Positions 21,825 through 35,864 of a stretch of 64,000 bases of DNA are shown here, piece by piece (the first letter of the stretch is position 1; each line of letters opens with the position of its first letter). The stretch spans positions 10,572,765 through 10,636,764 of the forward strand of contig CM048840.1 in the NCBI GenBank assembly GCA_026545765.1, written 5' to 3'. Position numbers and translations under genes: made by a program. The stretch comes from Plantago major. Taxonomy: Eukaryota > Streptophyta > Magnoliopsida > Lamiales > Plantaginaceae. The notes beneath the pieces are model-generated. The model saw only the letters and a program-made list of their open reading frames with translations, searched no databases and had not been told where the DNA came from.

Positions 21825-24800
21825 ATCCTTGTGATTTCATCGCTTCCACACAATACAAGTAATCAGAGGAGAGTCGGTTTCTGCCTTGAAATTTACTACT
21901 ACATCAACGAGGCATAGAAGACGTGAACTATTTGTTTATTGTTACAATCTTGTTACTGCTTTCGGCCATTGATGCTAAGCACTGCATTCGTGTTGGGGTA
22001 AATCACGTTGCAGAGAATGGTACGGGGATGTACGTGGTAAATAAGTTAGTCGAAAAATGGTACTACTACTCAATTGTAGATGGAGGTGCTCCTAAGGGTA
22101 GAAGGTTTAAGTCCTGCTGTGATCACATTCTTGTAGTATCTGATAAAAAGAAGAGTTGATTGATGTGCCCTTTCAGTAACTTCTTGCTCTTGTTACCGTT
22201 ATACTCATTAGACATCAGTCCACTCCAGTCTCCAGACCTGGGCAGATAAGATTCAGTGGGTGGACTTGTAGGGTCAGTAATAGCACTTTTTTTTACTTTC
22301 TTCTATTTGCATTGTACAATATTAATTTGCAATTTGGTAAGCTCAACTAATCCACCTTATTAAACAGACCCGTTGATATTTTTTACCAAGCCATCATAAA
22401 AAGGGAATAATGGAGATAAACCATTGATTTAGGAACCGTCAAATCCATATATTGAACATTATGTATGTACAAATGACTTAAAGTTTAGGGTAAAAATCGT
22501 ATTTGGTCTTTTATGTGGTGTTAATCTTAGAGGTTCAATCGGTAGCATAGAAGAACTCTTGGAACTAGCTAGTGTTTTATGCGAGCTCGAGTTGAGCCGA
22601 CATGCTCATTTTTTTGAGTTTGACACGAACTGTAGAGTTCAAAATTACCCAGATAAACATGGGTTAATATGAGTTTGTTGATTAGTTGAAATCAAATGAA
22701 GTTGAGTATATAAATAAAATAGGGCTCGAATAGTTGAAAGAGTCATACCAAGTTTGTAATATGGAATATACATAAATGATCTAGTCAGTGCATACTAGAC
22801 TTGGTTAGGAACCGAGTTCAATTTATCAAATGAGTCGTGTTAGTGTTAGTTAAGAACTGACAGTAATTGCTCCAGTCTGAAAGTGTCATTATTTTTTAGT
22901 TATTTTGTAATTTAGTGTGATATTGTATCTTAGTATTAAGCAAAATGTCTTTTTACAATTTCTATTCGGTTTGTGGGACAACCTTGTCACATATAGCAAT
23001 ACAGAGTAAATAAGAGCTATGACATTCAAAACTAAAATTCTTGGGGGCATATTTTTTTTAATCTAATATAATATTAGGCAAAATATTTGTGTGAAGTGGT
23101 TTTTCATGAAGCCAATCTTAGGAAGAACATATTCATGTTCGATACAGTGAAAATAATCGGAGTGTTTGGTTCCACATTCAAGTAGAGTTATTTCAATTCA
23201 AATTGAGTTTTTATGTAGTTTTTATATACAAAAACATAACAGAAATTGATATAATTCAATTACAATCTAAAACCAAACACTTTGAATGGTGCGGAACTCA
23301 TTTAGGAAGTTAAATGGGTGTGCATGTAACACGTTGAAAGTTCACTCCACAAATTGGCAGGCCTAGTGGCCTTAATAGTTCTTACTTTTGACTTCCACAA
23401 TGAGTATCGACATCATTGCTTTGCTATAAAAAATTAATCTTCTAACATAAGCTATTAACAGAATAATAATTAAACAGAAAATCAAGAAACACATTCATGA
23501 AATTGGACTACTGTAATACAGCTGTCCCACAAGCTGATGCGATCGTTTATGTACGTAAAATACCAAATGCCAATAATTTTGAGTAGGACACAAAACGACA
23601 ACACACACCGCTTGTTAACTCCCGAAATACTCGTCCGTTATGTTTTTCGGACATGATGATGTAGCGAATTAGAAGCATTTTCTACTGTCTGAAGATAGCT
23701 GTCAATGACTAATTTATTTTCTTTTATTTACTAATATTGAAATTGAACTAAGCAGGATTATCCATTCACAATTAGGAGGATTTTGAAATCAACTAAATTA
23801 GTAGGGAACTTTTTCGTCAAAGCTTATGCCATTCTAATAATGTCCATGTGGTACTACTTTTTTTTATCTCCAACTTTCACATTTCCTTGTTTGTTTGTTT
23901 TTTTCAATTTTATTAAATTTACATTTCTTTACATACGATCCCAACCATTGTGTTGACGATGTGCACAAGTCCACTTTCCGTTTTTATTAACATTCAAATC
24001 TAAACAAATTATAATCATGCAATTAAATGAGCAATTACTTGTTGAGTTAAAATTAACTCAAGATCATAAATATTCTAAGTAATACACTAAATTGGTATCT
24101 ATTGTTTGAAGTAATAGTACTAAATTGGTACCAGTTTATCATCCAGCTTTATAGCAATACATTAGAATTCTCAACAAAATAATGTTAATTCGGAGATGCA
24201 TTTCGTCATAATCCTCTAAACATCCATCCACAACTCACCATCTAAAAATAGTTTTTTCATTTTTTACATCAAAAAATAGTTGAAGTCGTATCCATACTGA
24301 AAAATAAAGGAGTCCAATTTCTTATTTAACTATAATCTTTATAATGATACTTATGATACACATTTCATCATGTTCATCTAACCATCCACGATACACCATC
24401 CTAAAAATAGTTGAACCCGGATCCGTACGTGAAAAGACAACCCCAATTTCTTATCCAACTAAATCAACCGATTAAACATCGTTAAGGATTACTAGTAGAG
24501 TTAACGTATGCCGTAAATACATGTAATTTGCGAAAAATGGGCAGAAAGGTAGATCCATTTTGGCACCTTGAGTACTCCACCGACAAGTACTTGTTAAGCT
24601 GTCTCTGTCTCCTGGCTGTAAGTATTCATACATAAACCCGATAAACAACAAAATCTACACGTAATTAAAATAAATAAATAAGATTAAATCAGTACCACCA
24701 TAAATATAGTATGTATGTACATCAACAACTACTCTTCAGTCTCAGACAAATAAGAGAGAGAGAGAGAGATATGACTGACCCAGTGAGGCCAAGTATCTTG

Positions 24801-24926
24801 ATTTCAATCCCATTCTCCTTCTCACACTAAACAGTAAAGATTTCTCATTAAGCTGAATTGAATCAAAGCTTTGATTCAGCAAAACAAGAAAATCTGATTA
24901 CTTGGTGGCGAGATTCAAGAGAAGAG
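21825..24926. other. HY5 3' region and HY5-CESA1 intergenic DNA
   Basis: HY5 3' untranslated sequence probably occupies the first few hundred bases. A 78-codon open stretch at 21923-22159 starts with GTG, not ATG, and I do not regard it as a gene. The remaining 2.5 kb is AT-rich, with no coding signal, apart from a possible small element at 23161-23280. An (AG)n tract near 24752-24768 and a CT-rich stretch near 24810 lie in the CESA1 promoter or leader. Confidence 0.6.
23161..23280. mobile_element. Possible small MITE with GTGTTTGGTT ends
   Basis: AGTGTTTGGTT at 23161 and AACCAAACAC ending at 23280 are inverted. Flanking similarity continues inward through A/T-rich sequence. No clear target duplication is visible. 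The same end sequence, extended, bounds the element at 51672-52029, so the two may be related. Confidence 0.4.
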
Positions 24927-27900
24927 ATGGATTCAAATGCTGGATTGGTAGCTGGATCGCATAAGAGAAACGAGCTGGTTAGAATCCGACATGATTCCGA
25001 TAGTAGTGTGGTAAGCTTTTATCTCTTTCTGGGAATGCATTTGAGTTTTTGTTTATGCAATTAGCTGTCTTTTGCTTTTAATTGGTGATTTGGGTTCTAG
25101 ATCTGATTGATTGTAGTGTTGAAATGGATCTTTGAGATAAAAGACTGGATCTTGGGAAGAATTGGGTTGTGGGTTTTGGTTCATTTCGGTTTTATGTACT
25201 GTCGGTGCGTTTTTCTGATGCATTTAGCTGTGTTTGTTTGGGTGCTATTTACATATGGTGCCGGGTGATTCCTGAATCATAGTTGCTGTTGGAGTGATGT
25301 TCTTATGTGGATTAGTTCGGAGTTGCTGTTAATGTTTTGATCTTGGAAGGGATTGAGTTGTGGGTTTTTGATTCATTTTGGTTTTATGTACTGTCGGTGT
25401 GTTTTTCTGAATCATTTATTAAGTTAGTTTGGGTGTAATTTTCATGATGTGCTGAGTGATTACTGAATCAGAGTTATTGTTTAAGTGGTGTCCTTTTCTT
25501 GATTGATTCAGATTGGTTATAGTTTTCGGATAGAATTGAAAGGATCAGTTTAACCGGAGATCCGAAATATTGAGCTGAAAGTTTGAATCTTTAGATCAGT
25601 TTCAAGTCAGTTGTGCGTCTTGATGTAAATTTCTGATGATATAATGTCAAAGTAAGGTGGTGGAAGTACTTGGTCTATGATTTTGTTTTTGGTTTTCGCA
25701 AATGATAACCAATGCACTTTGTCTTGAATCTTGTTGAGGCAGCAAGTAATGAGCCTATGAATCAAATTTGGTTGGAATGTTGTGTTGATCATTGTAATAA
25801 TTACTTGCTCTTGATGCAGCCAAAGCCCATGAAGGACTTGAACGGTCAGCTATGCCAGATTTGTGGAGAAATTGTCGGAGTGACTACCAATGGGGACATT
25901 TTTGTTGCTTGCAATGAATGTGCATTCCCAATTTGCAGAGTTTGTTATGAGTATGAGCGAAAAGATGGGAATCAGGCATGCCCCCAGTGCAAGACTAGGT
26001 ACAAGAGGCACAAAGGTTAGTACTTAGTAATGAACTAATGCTTATAATTATTTGGTTCACTTCTCATTGTATGCATGTTTAAGAAGTTATTGTTTATTAT
26101 GTTAGGGAGTCCGAGGGTTGATGGTGATGATGATGAGGATGACGTTGATGATCTGGAGAATGAATTCAATTCCGAGCTGTCTGCATCTTCCAGGCGCGGA
26201 ACTCAGCAACCAATCCCTCTCCTTACCCATAGGATGCCAGTAAGCCAACTGAACTCATATACTTCGTCTGTAAATGCTACTATTAATTTTGTCTTACATA
26301 GTCTATAATTTTTTCACTTTGTTTGCTTAAAATGTGGCCATGTTATCAATTCATTAGGTCTCTGGTGACATTCCTTCTTCTATTCAAGATACTAACTCCA
26401 TTAGAAGTACATCTGGACCCTTAGGCCCTGGAGATCGTGTCCATGCCCTTCCTTATGTTGATCCACGTCAGCCAGGTAATGTACTTATAGGTCGTGTTCA
26501 TTCATCATTTAGTGTAGTCGTTTTCAAATTCTGACTTGTAATGATGAATGTGTACAGTTCCTGTGAGAATTGTTGATCCTAGCAAGGACTTGAACTCTTA
26601 TGGGCTTGGGAATGTCGACTGGAAGGAGAGAGTGGAAGGCTGGAAGCTAAAGCAGGACAAAGGTATGGGGCCACCCAGTAGATACGGTGATGGGAAGGGA
26701 GATATTGAAGGCACTGGGTCAAATGGTGAAGAACTGCAAATGTAAGCATATGACCTTTGCTTTACTGAGTTTCACATATTGTTAGGTTTTTCTTGGTATG
26801 GTGTGTGATATAAAAATGTGTTTTGCTGACAGGGTTGATGATGCACGACAACCTATGAGCCGAATCATCCCCATTTCTTCTTCTCATCTCACTCCTTACC
26901 GTGTTATAATCGTTCTTCGGTTGATCATTCTTGGTTTTTTCTTGCAATATCGTGTCACTCACCCAGTGAGGGATGCTTATCCTTTGTGGTTGACATCCGT
27001 TATCTGCGAGATTTGGTTTGCCTTATCCTGGCTCCTGGATCAGTTCCCGAAATGGTACCCTATTAACCGTGAGACATTTCTTGAAAGACTTGCATTGAGG
27101 TAAGTGGATTTTGGCAATCTATCTGAGTGGCTGAGGCCTGAGTGGGTGTTTGCAGTTGTTATTTTACTGTTCAAAATGGCCTGTAACATTATCAGTTTCT
27201 CATGGAAAAGTATTTATTTTGGTGTTTGCTAAGACGATTTTTCTTGATTAAACATCTGCAAGGACTCCATTCACAACTTCTTTTTTTCGTTTTTCAGCAC
27301 TTCATGCAAACTGATTCGTATGGCTTTTTTTTTTTTTTTTTGGGGACTTTCTGAATTTTAGCACCTTTAGAAAGTGTGAGCTAATATTGCAACAGCCCTT
27401 GATAGGGTGCATACTGACTTCAATTATGTGGCCTCCTTTCTGTTCCAAGCTAAGTATGTGTTTTCTGCGTTCAGATATGATAGAGAAGGCGAGCCTTCCC
27501 AATTAGTGCCGATCGACGTCTTTGTGAGTACAGTGGATCCACTGAAAGAGCCTCCTATTGTTACTGCCAACACTGTGCTGTCCATCCTTTCAGTGGATTA
27601 CCCGGTCGACAAAGTCTCGTGTTATGTTTCAGATGATGGTGCTGCAATGCTGACATTTGAGTCCCTATCTGAAACCGCAGAGTTTGCCCGGAAATGGGTG
27701 CCTTTCTGTAAGAAACATAATATCGAGCCTAGAGCCCCTGAATTCTATTTTGCCAAGAAGATAGATTACCTGAAGGACAAGATCCAGCCTTCCTTTGTGA
27801 AAGAACGCAGAGCTATGAAGGTGATTACTGAGGAAATTGCTGATAATATATACATTATGATATTTTATATAATCCATTCCTCTTGAACGAAGAAATGATC

Positions 27901-30900
27901 CTTCCGCCTTTTTCTTTTTTCCTAAAGTCAACACTGTTTAAGCATAATCTGAACCACTTCCAAATATTTTCATTGCAGAGAGAATATGAGGAATTCAAGG
28001 TTAAAATCAATGGTCTTGTAGCAAAAGCTCAAAAGATGCCTGAAGAGGGCTGGACAATGCAAGATGGAACTCCATGGCCTGGAAATAAATCACGGGATCA
28101 TCCAGGAATGATCCAGGTACATCAGATGTTACTATATTGAGTTTTAAGCCTTTCTATGTATTACTTTTTTAATCATGTTCCCTTTGGTCAATAGGTCTTT
28201 CTAGGACACAGTGGTGGCCTTGATACAGATGGAAATGAGCTACCTCGTTTGGTCTATGTTTCTCGTGAGAAGCGTCCAGGTTTCCAACATCACAAGAAAG
28301 CTGGAGCTATGAATGCTTTGGTATTGATCAATCCATACTGCTATATTGATATTAGCCATCCGTAACTGTTTATTCAAGTAATGGTCGAGTGACTATCTGT
28401 TTTTTGTTGTTTTTCAGATTCGTGTCTCTGCTGTCCTCACAAATGGAGCGTATCTGCTAAATGTCGATTGTGATCACTACTTCAACAACAGCAAAGCTCT
28501 AAAAGAAGCCATGTGCTTTATGATGGACCCGGCCTATGGAAAGAAGACTTGCTACGTGCAGTTCCCACAACGTTTCGATGGCATTGACTTGCACGATCGA
28601 TATGCTAATCGCAATATTGTCTTTTTCGACGTACGTGTCTCTTTGCACTTTTACAATTTGTGTCACTGATGACTCCACATTATTGATGTTGAAAACTTTG
28701 TTGCTGCAGATTAACTTGAAAGGGCTGGATGGCCTTCAGGGTCCCGTTTATGTGGGAACTGGATGTTGCTTTAACCGGCAGGCACTATATGGGTACGATC
28801 CAGTTCTTACAGAAGAAGACTTGCAGCCAAACATTATAGTCAAAAGCTGCTGTGGCGGCAGGAAGAAAGGGCGGACTGCCAATAAGAACTACATTGATAA
28901 GAAACGAGCAGCCAAAAGGACCGAGTCAACCATTCCGATATTTAACATGGAGGACGTTGAAGAGGGTGTTGAAGGTAATTTGTATGCTTCATTCATCACT
29001 TCCTTTGAATTGCGTAGTTTAGATATCTAGATCTCTTAGATTAAGCAATATCCTCTTATAGGTTATAGTCCAAGAAGTAACCATACCTGAGTAAGATCCG
29101 TCCTACATATATTTGGCAGCTGTTAAGTGGTAATTAACAAAAATCACATCTTCTGACACTGACAGGATACGAAGAGGAGAAGTCACTTCTTATGTCTCAG
29201 AAAAACTTGGAGAAACGGTTTGGTCAATCTCCAGTCTTCATTGCTTCAACATTTATGGAACAGGGAGGGATCCCAGCTTCAACAAATACTAGTACTCTTT
29301 TGAGAGAAGCGATCCATGTCATTAGTTGCGGATACGAGGATAAATCCGAGTGGGGCAAAGAGGTTCGTATTTGTTCTACTTCTTTAGATCATTTACACAT
29401 GATTCTTGGCATTCCTTCCAAATCCAGTAGACTTGTCTTCTCATAAAAATTTCTGATGATTTTTCCTATGACGAGCAATTTACATTTACACCCCTGCTAA
29501 ATGTGGGCAATTATTGTTGGTTACCTGAAGATTGAAGCATTGCATTATTTGCATGGTACCATGACACAGGGTTAATTTAATGTTTTTATGGAGATACATA
29601 AACTGTTTATACAAGCAATGGAGTGGCAATGACAACCAATGAAAAAAATAAAAGAAGAGGCAGTTGTAATCTTACAATCTCTTTGTGTTAATGAAACAAA
29701 ACGAACTTCAGGGATGCTATCAGTTGTTTTTTTAACAAACATTTCTCAACTGTGCAATTTCATCAACTTATCCTGAGGTTTTGTTACACAGATTGGGTGG
29801 ATCTATGGTTCCGTGACAGAAGATATTTTAACTGGGTTTAAGATGCACACACGAGGGTGGATTTCCATTTACTGTATGCCTCCGAGACCAGCATTCAAGG
29901 GTTCCGCTCCAATCAATCTTTCAGATCGTCTGAACCAGGTCCTTCGATGGGCTCTAGGGTCCATTGAAATTCTGTTAAGCAGGCATTGTCCTATATGGTA
30001 TGGCTACCAAGGTGGCAGGCTGCAGGTCTTGGAGAGGCTGGCGTATATCAACACCATTGTTTATCCTCTCACTTCTATTCCGTTGATTGCTTATTGTATT
30101 CTTCCTGCCGTCTGTCTTCTCACTAACAAGTTCATTATTCCCGAGGTAATCAACGCACCTTCTCCTTTGTCAAGACTTATCACGTAAAATGTTCCATGCT
30201 TTAAGAGTGTTTCTGTAACTCACCGTGTGTTTTTTTTTTTTTTTTTTTGGTAGCATGACTGTCACATACTCACCCCCCATGATTATACTATTCCCCAAGT
30301 TCATGGTATAAAATATTATGAAAACTGAAAATTAACATTGAATTTTGTTACCCTCTAGAACATTTTGCTAGTTTATATACTCTTCATTTTTATTTCCAAA
30401 ATATAATGTGACGTTCTTAAAAACCACAAAAGATTTCACTTTTTCATGCATTCGATACGCGTTGGGAGACCGAGAGTTCAGTGCATGCCTAAGATCACCT
30501 CCCTGAATTTCTATGGCACGAACCATGTATAACTTTATTCTGTTCAATGCAGATAAGCAATTTTGCTAGCATGTGGTTTATTCTCCTCTTCGTCTCCATT
30601 TTTGCAACTGGTATTCTTGAGATGAGGTGGGGTGGTGTTAGTGTTGAGGATTGGTGGAGAAACGAGCAGTTCTGGGTCATCGGTGGAACATCAGCTCATC
30701 TCTTTGCTGTCTTCCAAGGTCTCCTCAAAGTGCTTGCAGGAATCGATACCAACTTCACGGTCACATCCAAAGCAGCAGATGAAGAGGGAGATTTTGCCGA
30801 GCTTTACATTTTCAAGTGGACTTCCCTCCTTATACCCCCAACCACTGTCCTCATCATAAACATGGTGGGAATTGTAGCCGGTGTTTCTGCTGCCATCAAC

Positions 30901-31131
30901 AGCGGGTACCAATCATGGGGTCCTCTTTTCGGTAAACTGTTCTTTGCCATTTGGGTCATTGTCCATCTCTACCCATTCTTGAAAGGTTTGTTGGGCAGGC
31001 AGAACCGTACCCCTACTATTGTCATCGTTTGGTCAATTCTTCTTGCGTCAATATTCTCCCTGTTGTGGGTTCGTATCGACCCGTTTACATCTCCCGAACC
31101 GGCAGTTACACAATGTGGAATTGACTGCTAA
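24927..31131 (+). CDS. CESA1: Cellulose synthase A catalytic subunit, CESA1 type
   Basis: Fourteen exons join in frame: 24927-25010, 25820-26015, 26106-26239, 26358-26475, 26558-26741, 26833-27099, 27475-27820, 27979-28116, 28195-28320, 28418-28630, 28710-28974, 29166-29362, 29792-30145, 30553-31131. The product has 1066 residues (Arabidopsis CESA1 has 1081). The N-terminus [20 protein letters not shown] marks the CESA1/CESA10 clade. A RING-type zinc finger lies at about 40-90 ([30 protein letters not shown]). Two membrane segments follow near 240-300. Glycosyltransferase family 2 residues are all present: DDG near 381-383, DCD near 548-550, TED near 765-767, and Q805-VLRW. The class-specific region lies around CCGGRKKGR. 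Six C-terminal membrane segments complete the channel. The enzyme makes beta-1,4-glucan from UDP-glucose at the plasma membrane, in primary-wall complexes with CESA3- and CESA6-type partners. Confidence 0.96.
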
Positions 31132-31755
31132 AGATCGTATCCTGCAAGAAACTGAAATTTGTATACATAGAAGACGAAGAAAGTTGGGTGAAATCTTGTC
31201 TGGTTCATGTTGTACCATAATGTTATTGTCAAGATGTAAATTGAGCTATACTGGTACTTTTTTGGCCATTTTGTTCATTGGAAATGCTGGCATTACAGTA
31301 CCTGTGGAACATTGTTGTTCATTTGTGCAGGTCTGAATTGTTGTCTTTAAATGTACAAGGAGATTATTAATTAATTAATTTAATTTATATGTTATATAGT
31401 ACCATCAATACATGGTTCTGAGTTGAAGATTCCAATTTTGTTTATTTTATCACGGATTTTGGGAGGATTGTGTATTGGGTTAAGGCAGATTATTGTGATA
31501 TGCTTACATGAGTATTGTTATGTTGGCGTTCTCTTGCCTAAAAAATTAAAAAGAAGAATTGGATAAATCAATTTTTCCTAAATATTTTTCTTAAAAAAAA
31601 AAAAGGTTAACGCTATAGTACGATACCATATGTTCATTACATACATGGGCGAAATGAAAAATCATGTCAATTTCAACTGGAAAGTATTTAGAATTGAAGG
31701 TGCAACATTTACTAAAATTGTGAAAACTACAAAAACAAAATACATAAATTTAAAA

Positions 31756-31784
<29 letters not shown>

Positions 31785-31807
<23 letters not shown>

Positions 31808-32282
31808 AAAAGTGATGATGCAAATGGAAGGAGAGATATGCCACGTATGTAAAAATTTGACGTGGCAAATTCCAACCAAGAAAAAAATAATTTTTAAGTC
31901 AAGAGAAATTCTTCATCTTTCACTTCTATATTTAGACAAATTCTACGAAATCATATATTCATATTTCTATTCATTTCTGCTGAAACAATCCTAACAACCC
32001 AAAAATATCTCAACTAATTATTTTGTTAGGTTTAGTGTACATGCAAAATTCCTGTAGAATATTAACAGTCTCTCCTCTTTCACTAATTTTTTACATTTTT
32101 TATGGAATGTTTATCCCAACAGACGGTTGAAAAGGTCATGTTTGTTAATATGGAAGATTAAATTGCATTGTCTATTTTAAGTCAATTATTTAGTTTGTAT
32201 CTATATATATGATAAAATTGATGATCTAAATGAAAAAAGAGATGTGTCACATATGTCAAAAGCTGACGTGGCAAATTAAATC
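31785..32282 (+). repeat. Dispersed repeat pair beginning with (TA)n and GATAAAA
   Basis: Copy A (31785-31870) and copy B (32199-32282) share, in order: TATATATGATAAAA, TGATGAT, AAATG, GAGAT, CACGTATGT or CACATATGT, and TGACGTGGCAAATT. They are in the same orientation about 410 bp apart. A third, weaker relative may lie near 33745-33810. Copy B starts TCTATATATATG after an A, which resembles a Helitron 5' end. That reading is only an inference. Confidence 0.55.
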
Positions 32283-32900
32283 AAAAAAACAATTCAATTA
32301 AATGAGCCTTATTATTAAATATTTGACGCATAAACGAAACAAGCAGAAATATATTTAGATTACCTCATTATCTCCATAATATTAGGTTGATTTCTCCAAA
32401 AATAGGATGTTAGACATTAGGTGCTAGGAGTAATGCATATAAGATTTACTAATATTAGTGTTTTAATCATATGGAATGTTAGCTATTAATATATTATAGT
32501 CACACTTGACTCATCATTCCACCAGTTTAGTAATAGAAGGGAGAGAAGATCTTAACAAAATACCTATATTCATGCTACTTTGTCTATTTATAGTGAATTA
32601 ATTTCAAATACTATACAACTTATCTATCACTTCCGGATTAAAGGACCGACTTTATAAATTCCTCACCATTATTCAACATCCATCACACTATAAATTCAAC
32701 CAAAATTAGGTTACAAAAGAAAATCAATACGAATCATGAAGCCCAATTATAAACTCATCTACTTGACCACTCAATCCTAATTCTTGCCCAGAAGATGAGG
32801 AAGATATGGGGAGAATTAGTGGCCACAAAGCCTATTTTACTCCCTTGAGTAGCAAAATTCATGTCCCGTTCAAGCTTTGAGAATGGCTCTTCTGTTACCG

Positions 32901-32946
32901 TCTCTATGTGCATACGGACCGCATCTCTATGTGCATACGGACCGCG
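32901..32946. repeat. 23-bp tandem duplication
   Basis: TCTCTATGTGCATACGGACC plus GCA at 32901-32923 is repeated at 32924-32946 with only the last base changed. Such a near-perfect copy suggests a recent duplication or slippage. Confidence 0.9.
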
Positions 32947-34375
32947 GAGCCTTGAATTACTTGGTTTAGTTTCATGACCTTAGTAAGCCCACCATGGAGA
33001 CATAAGCTAGGAATGTGACAAGGGAGATGTTGCTGGAGTGGCAGTTAGGACATTTCTTCTTAGTTCCATTTGGAATTGATAGACCGAGAAGAAATATAGG
33101 ACCCATAAGTCATATTAATAGAAGATAGAAGGAAGAAGTCTCTATATAGACCAAAAGCAAGTTTGAAGAAGAAAGTGCTAATATAAGCGAGAGTGAACTC
33201 ATGTATGGATTTTTTTTTCATCGTGGAGAAGAAAAAGAAGATGAAGAAAAGTTATGGGAAGAATAGATTGTTTGCAAGTTATCCAAAAGATAGATATGAT
33301 TTTATTTAATATTAGTGGTTTATGTGATATAGCTATGGTAATTTTTGTTATGTTCTCATCCTTTATCTTTGTCATCCAATTGTTAAATGTTTTTTTTTTT
33401 TGTTTTGATAATTCTAATTGGTTTATGTTGGTGATGTAGGCGGGTCTTATTTCTTTGATTTGAAAACAAGAACAAAAAAAAAAAAAAATCCTTCAGGTTA
33501 ACATAGCCATTTTTCAGTCTTAATTTTATAATTATGCCTAAGGCAAAATTTTCAAAAATCAAATTAACCATAAATGAAAATTAAAAATCACTATAAATTC
33601 GAGGTTCAAGATTTGCATGAAAAATAGAGAATCTATGGAAATATAAACTATATATATACGTACACCATATCTTCTCAATTCCCTTTCCATTTATTTGTCA
33701 TTCTCGAAAATTAATTTTTAAATCAATTTTCGAAAATGACAAAAAAAGTGATGGTTTATATGAGATAAGCGAGACGCCATATATGACAAAATCCTATGTG
33801 AAATTATCGACCCTTAAAAATGTATTTTGAACACTTAATCAAAACTCACACTCAATATAAACGTCGAAAGTAAGCGTCATATTTCCGAAAATCAAGTTTG
33901 CTATGATTCAGATGGTTTATAGTGAAAATAAGGAAATAAAATAATTTGATTTGACTTTAAAAAATCAATATTATGAACAATTAATATATAAAATAGTTCG
34001 GATAGTTGAGATATATGAGGAAAGATTTAACCCACCATTATCAGTAAATTTAATTTGTCAATTACATTGTTAACGGGGTCCTAATATATAGGATTTTTAT
34101 GTTATTCATTTAGTATCTATAAATATGATTTTTAAATAATCACACAATTTTGATCATTTCTAATATTGAGGTAAACCGTGTCTAGATACCAACCTATGCT
34201 ATTAATTAATAAAGTAGTAAGTTGATGGTTAAAAGAGAGAGAGAAAGAATAAATAAAGTATGAAAAATAATTAAAAATTAATAATTGTGAATAGTGGGTT
34301 CCATTTTAAGGAAATGTTAAATTTTACAAGAAAAGTCCAAAATAAGAAAAAAAAAAAAAAAAAAAAAAAACTTTA

Positions 34376-34629
34376 CTCCCTCCCTTTCGGAGAACTTCAT
34401 ACATTAGGGTTATGATGTAATTTTAGATGATAAGTTAAAGTAATGATAAAGATAGAAAAAGTGGGGGGAAATGTATTTTTTAGAGGCAAAATATGTAATT
34501 TGTAAATAAAATTGAGATTGTTTATTATTTGTTAGGTGTGAGATAGCTTACCTTTTTAGTAATGTATAAGTTTTATGGGACGGTTAAACATGACAAATGT
34601 ACGTATGAAGTTCTGTGAACAGGTGGGAG
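34376..34629. mobile_element. Stowaway-like MITE, degraded target site
   Basis: The left end CTCCCTCCCTTTCGGAGAAC continues into TTCATAC. The complement of the right end reads CTCCCACCTGTTCACAGAAC, then TTCATACG. TA precedes the left end (34374-34375) but TG follows the right end, so the duplicated TA has decayed. It is 254 bp, non-coding, and immediately follows a long poly(A) run. Confidence 0.7.
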
Positions 34630-34957
34630 TGAGTGAAATGGATGGAGTATAATAATAACAACCATTAGCATAAAAATATGCATATCAACTCAGTTTATTA
34701 AATAAGATAAAATGAATTAATGAAAATTTAAAAATAGAGTATCTATTAAATAAATTCAATCTACGTGAAATTCAGCATCCCTTTGAATGTTGACGAGATA
34801 ACCATGTGTAGTAGGATTGTCCCCGGATCTGACCTTATGGGATTGTTGAAGAAGACAAAGTCGATTATATGTGATGAAGCCCCAATGACAAACAGGTTTT
34901 GTTTCGAGGCATTGGATCGTAGTCTGCGAGACATTATGAGGAGAGACTATGGAGAAC

Positions 34958-35864
34958 TAGAGGTGTTATTCGGGCCGGTCCTGGCCCGGCCCGGCCCGCA
35001 ACAGCCCGCTCCATTTAATGGAGCGGGCCGGGCCGGTTCACTTGTAAAATGGGCCGGTCCGGTCCGGTTTTTTTGTCAAACCCATGGACCGGCACGGCCC
35101 CTTAGCCCGGCCCACTATGTCGCTGGTCCGGGCCGGCCAATTTTTTTTTTTATTATTTTTTTTATAATTCTATGTATTAGTAATTAGTGCAATTACATTG
35201 ACAATGCATAGTGATGTGCCTGTACCTAATGGCAAACCAAATGAGATAGAAAAAGATGATTACAAATTTACATGCGCAAAGTTTTATTTTTCTAATTATA
35301 AATGGCAAACCACCAAAACTCATAATAAGACTAGTACATAAACTAAAACTTGAAATTTTATTATAAATAAGAAAATTACAAAGTCGAAGCAAAATAAGAC
35401 TACTACATAATATTACTCATGAAAGTCGGCTAAGAAATCATGTATATTTGACGTATCGAGTGTGTTGGAGTTGGACGATATCTCCTCTTCCGGTACAAAT
35501 TCATCTTCAAGATTATCAAAGTGACCCCTTATGAATATGTCATACTCATCGTCAAAGGATTTCCATATTCGACTTGAGATATATAAATCCAAAAGACCGA
35601 AAATAACATATAAACGGACGTTTCTTACCGGGCTAAATGGATCGGGCCTTACCAGTTCGCGGGCTAATTCGGTCCCAGGCCGGTCCGTGCCGGTCTGCCG
35701 GGCTTATCCGGTCCGGGCCTCCAAAACAAAGGCCCCTATGGCCCATATAACTTAATCGGGCCGGTCCGGGCCGGGCCAAATATTAAACGGGCCGGTCCGG
35801 GCCGATTTTTAAGCGGGTCGGTCCGTGCCGGGCTGTTCTGCGACTGGCCCAGATAACACCTCTA
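34958..35864. mobile_element. Non-autonomous hAT element with perfect 8-bp target duplication
   Basis: TAGAGGTGTTAT at 34958 and ATAACACCTCTA ending at 35864 are perfect 12-bp inverted repeats. TGGAGAAC flanks both sides (34950-34957 and 35865-35872), exactly the 8-bp duplication of hAT elements, and removing one copy restores the helicase frame. Subterminal zones are packed with GGGCCGG and GGTCCGG motifs. The AT-rich centre has no transposase. A minus-strand frame at about 35420-35540 reads DNLEDEFVPEEEISS, acidic, perhaps a leftover coding fragment. The element is 907 bp. Confidence 0.92.

Larger units (their letters stand above)
31132..34759. other. CESA1 3' region and repeat-rich intergenic DNA
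   Basis: CESA1 3' untranslated sequence occupies roughly the first 250 bases. No convincing gene follows on either strand. The stretch contains an (AT)n microsatellite next to a poly(A) run (31752-31804), a dispersed repeat pair (31785-31870, 32199-32282), a 23-bp tandem duplication (32901-32946), poly(A) or poly(T) runs near 33391, 33473 and 34348, and a MITE (34376-34629). Low complexity and lack of long frames argue against hidden coding sequence. Confidence 0.6.

Noticed and set aside
21923-22159. 78-codon frame with a hydrophobic, signal-peptide-like start downstream of HY5
   Set aside because: It begins with GTG, overlaps the likely HY5 3' untranslated region, and has no recognised motif or promoter.
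31662-31868. 68-codon minus-strand frame
   Set aside because: It translates the (AT)n and poly(A) tract into IYIY and poly-F and has no coding character.
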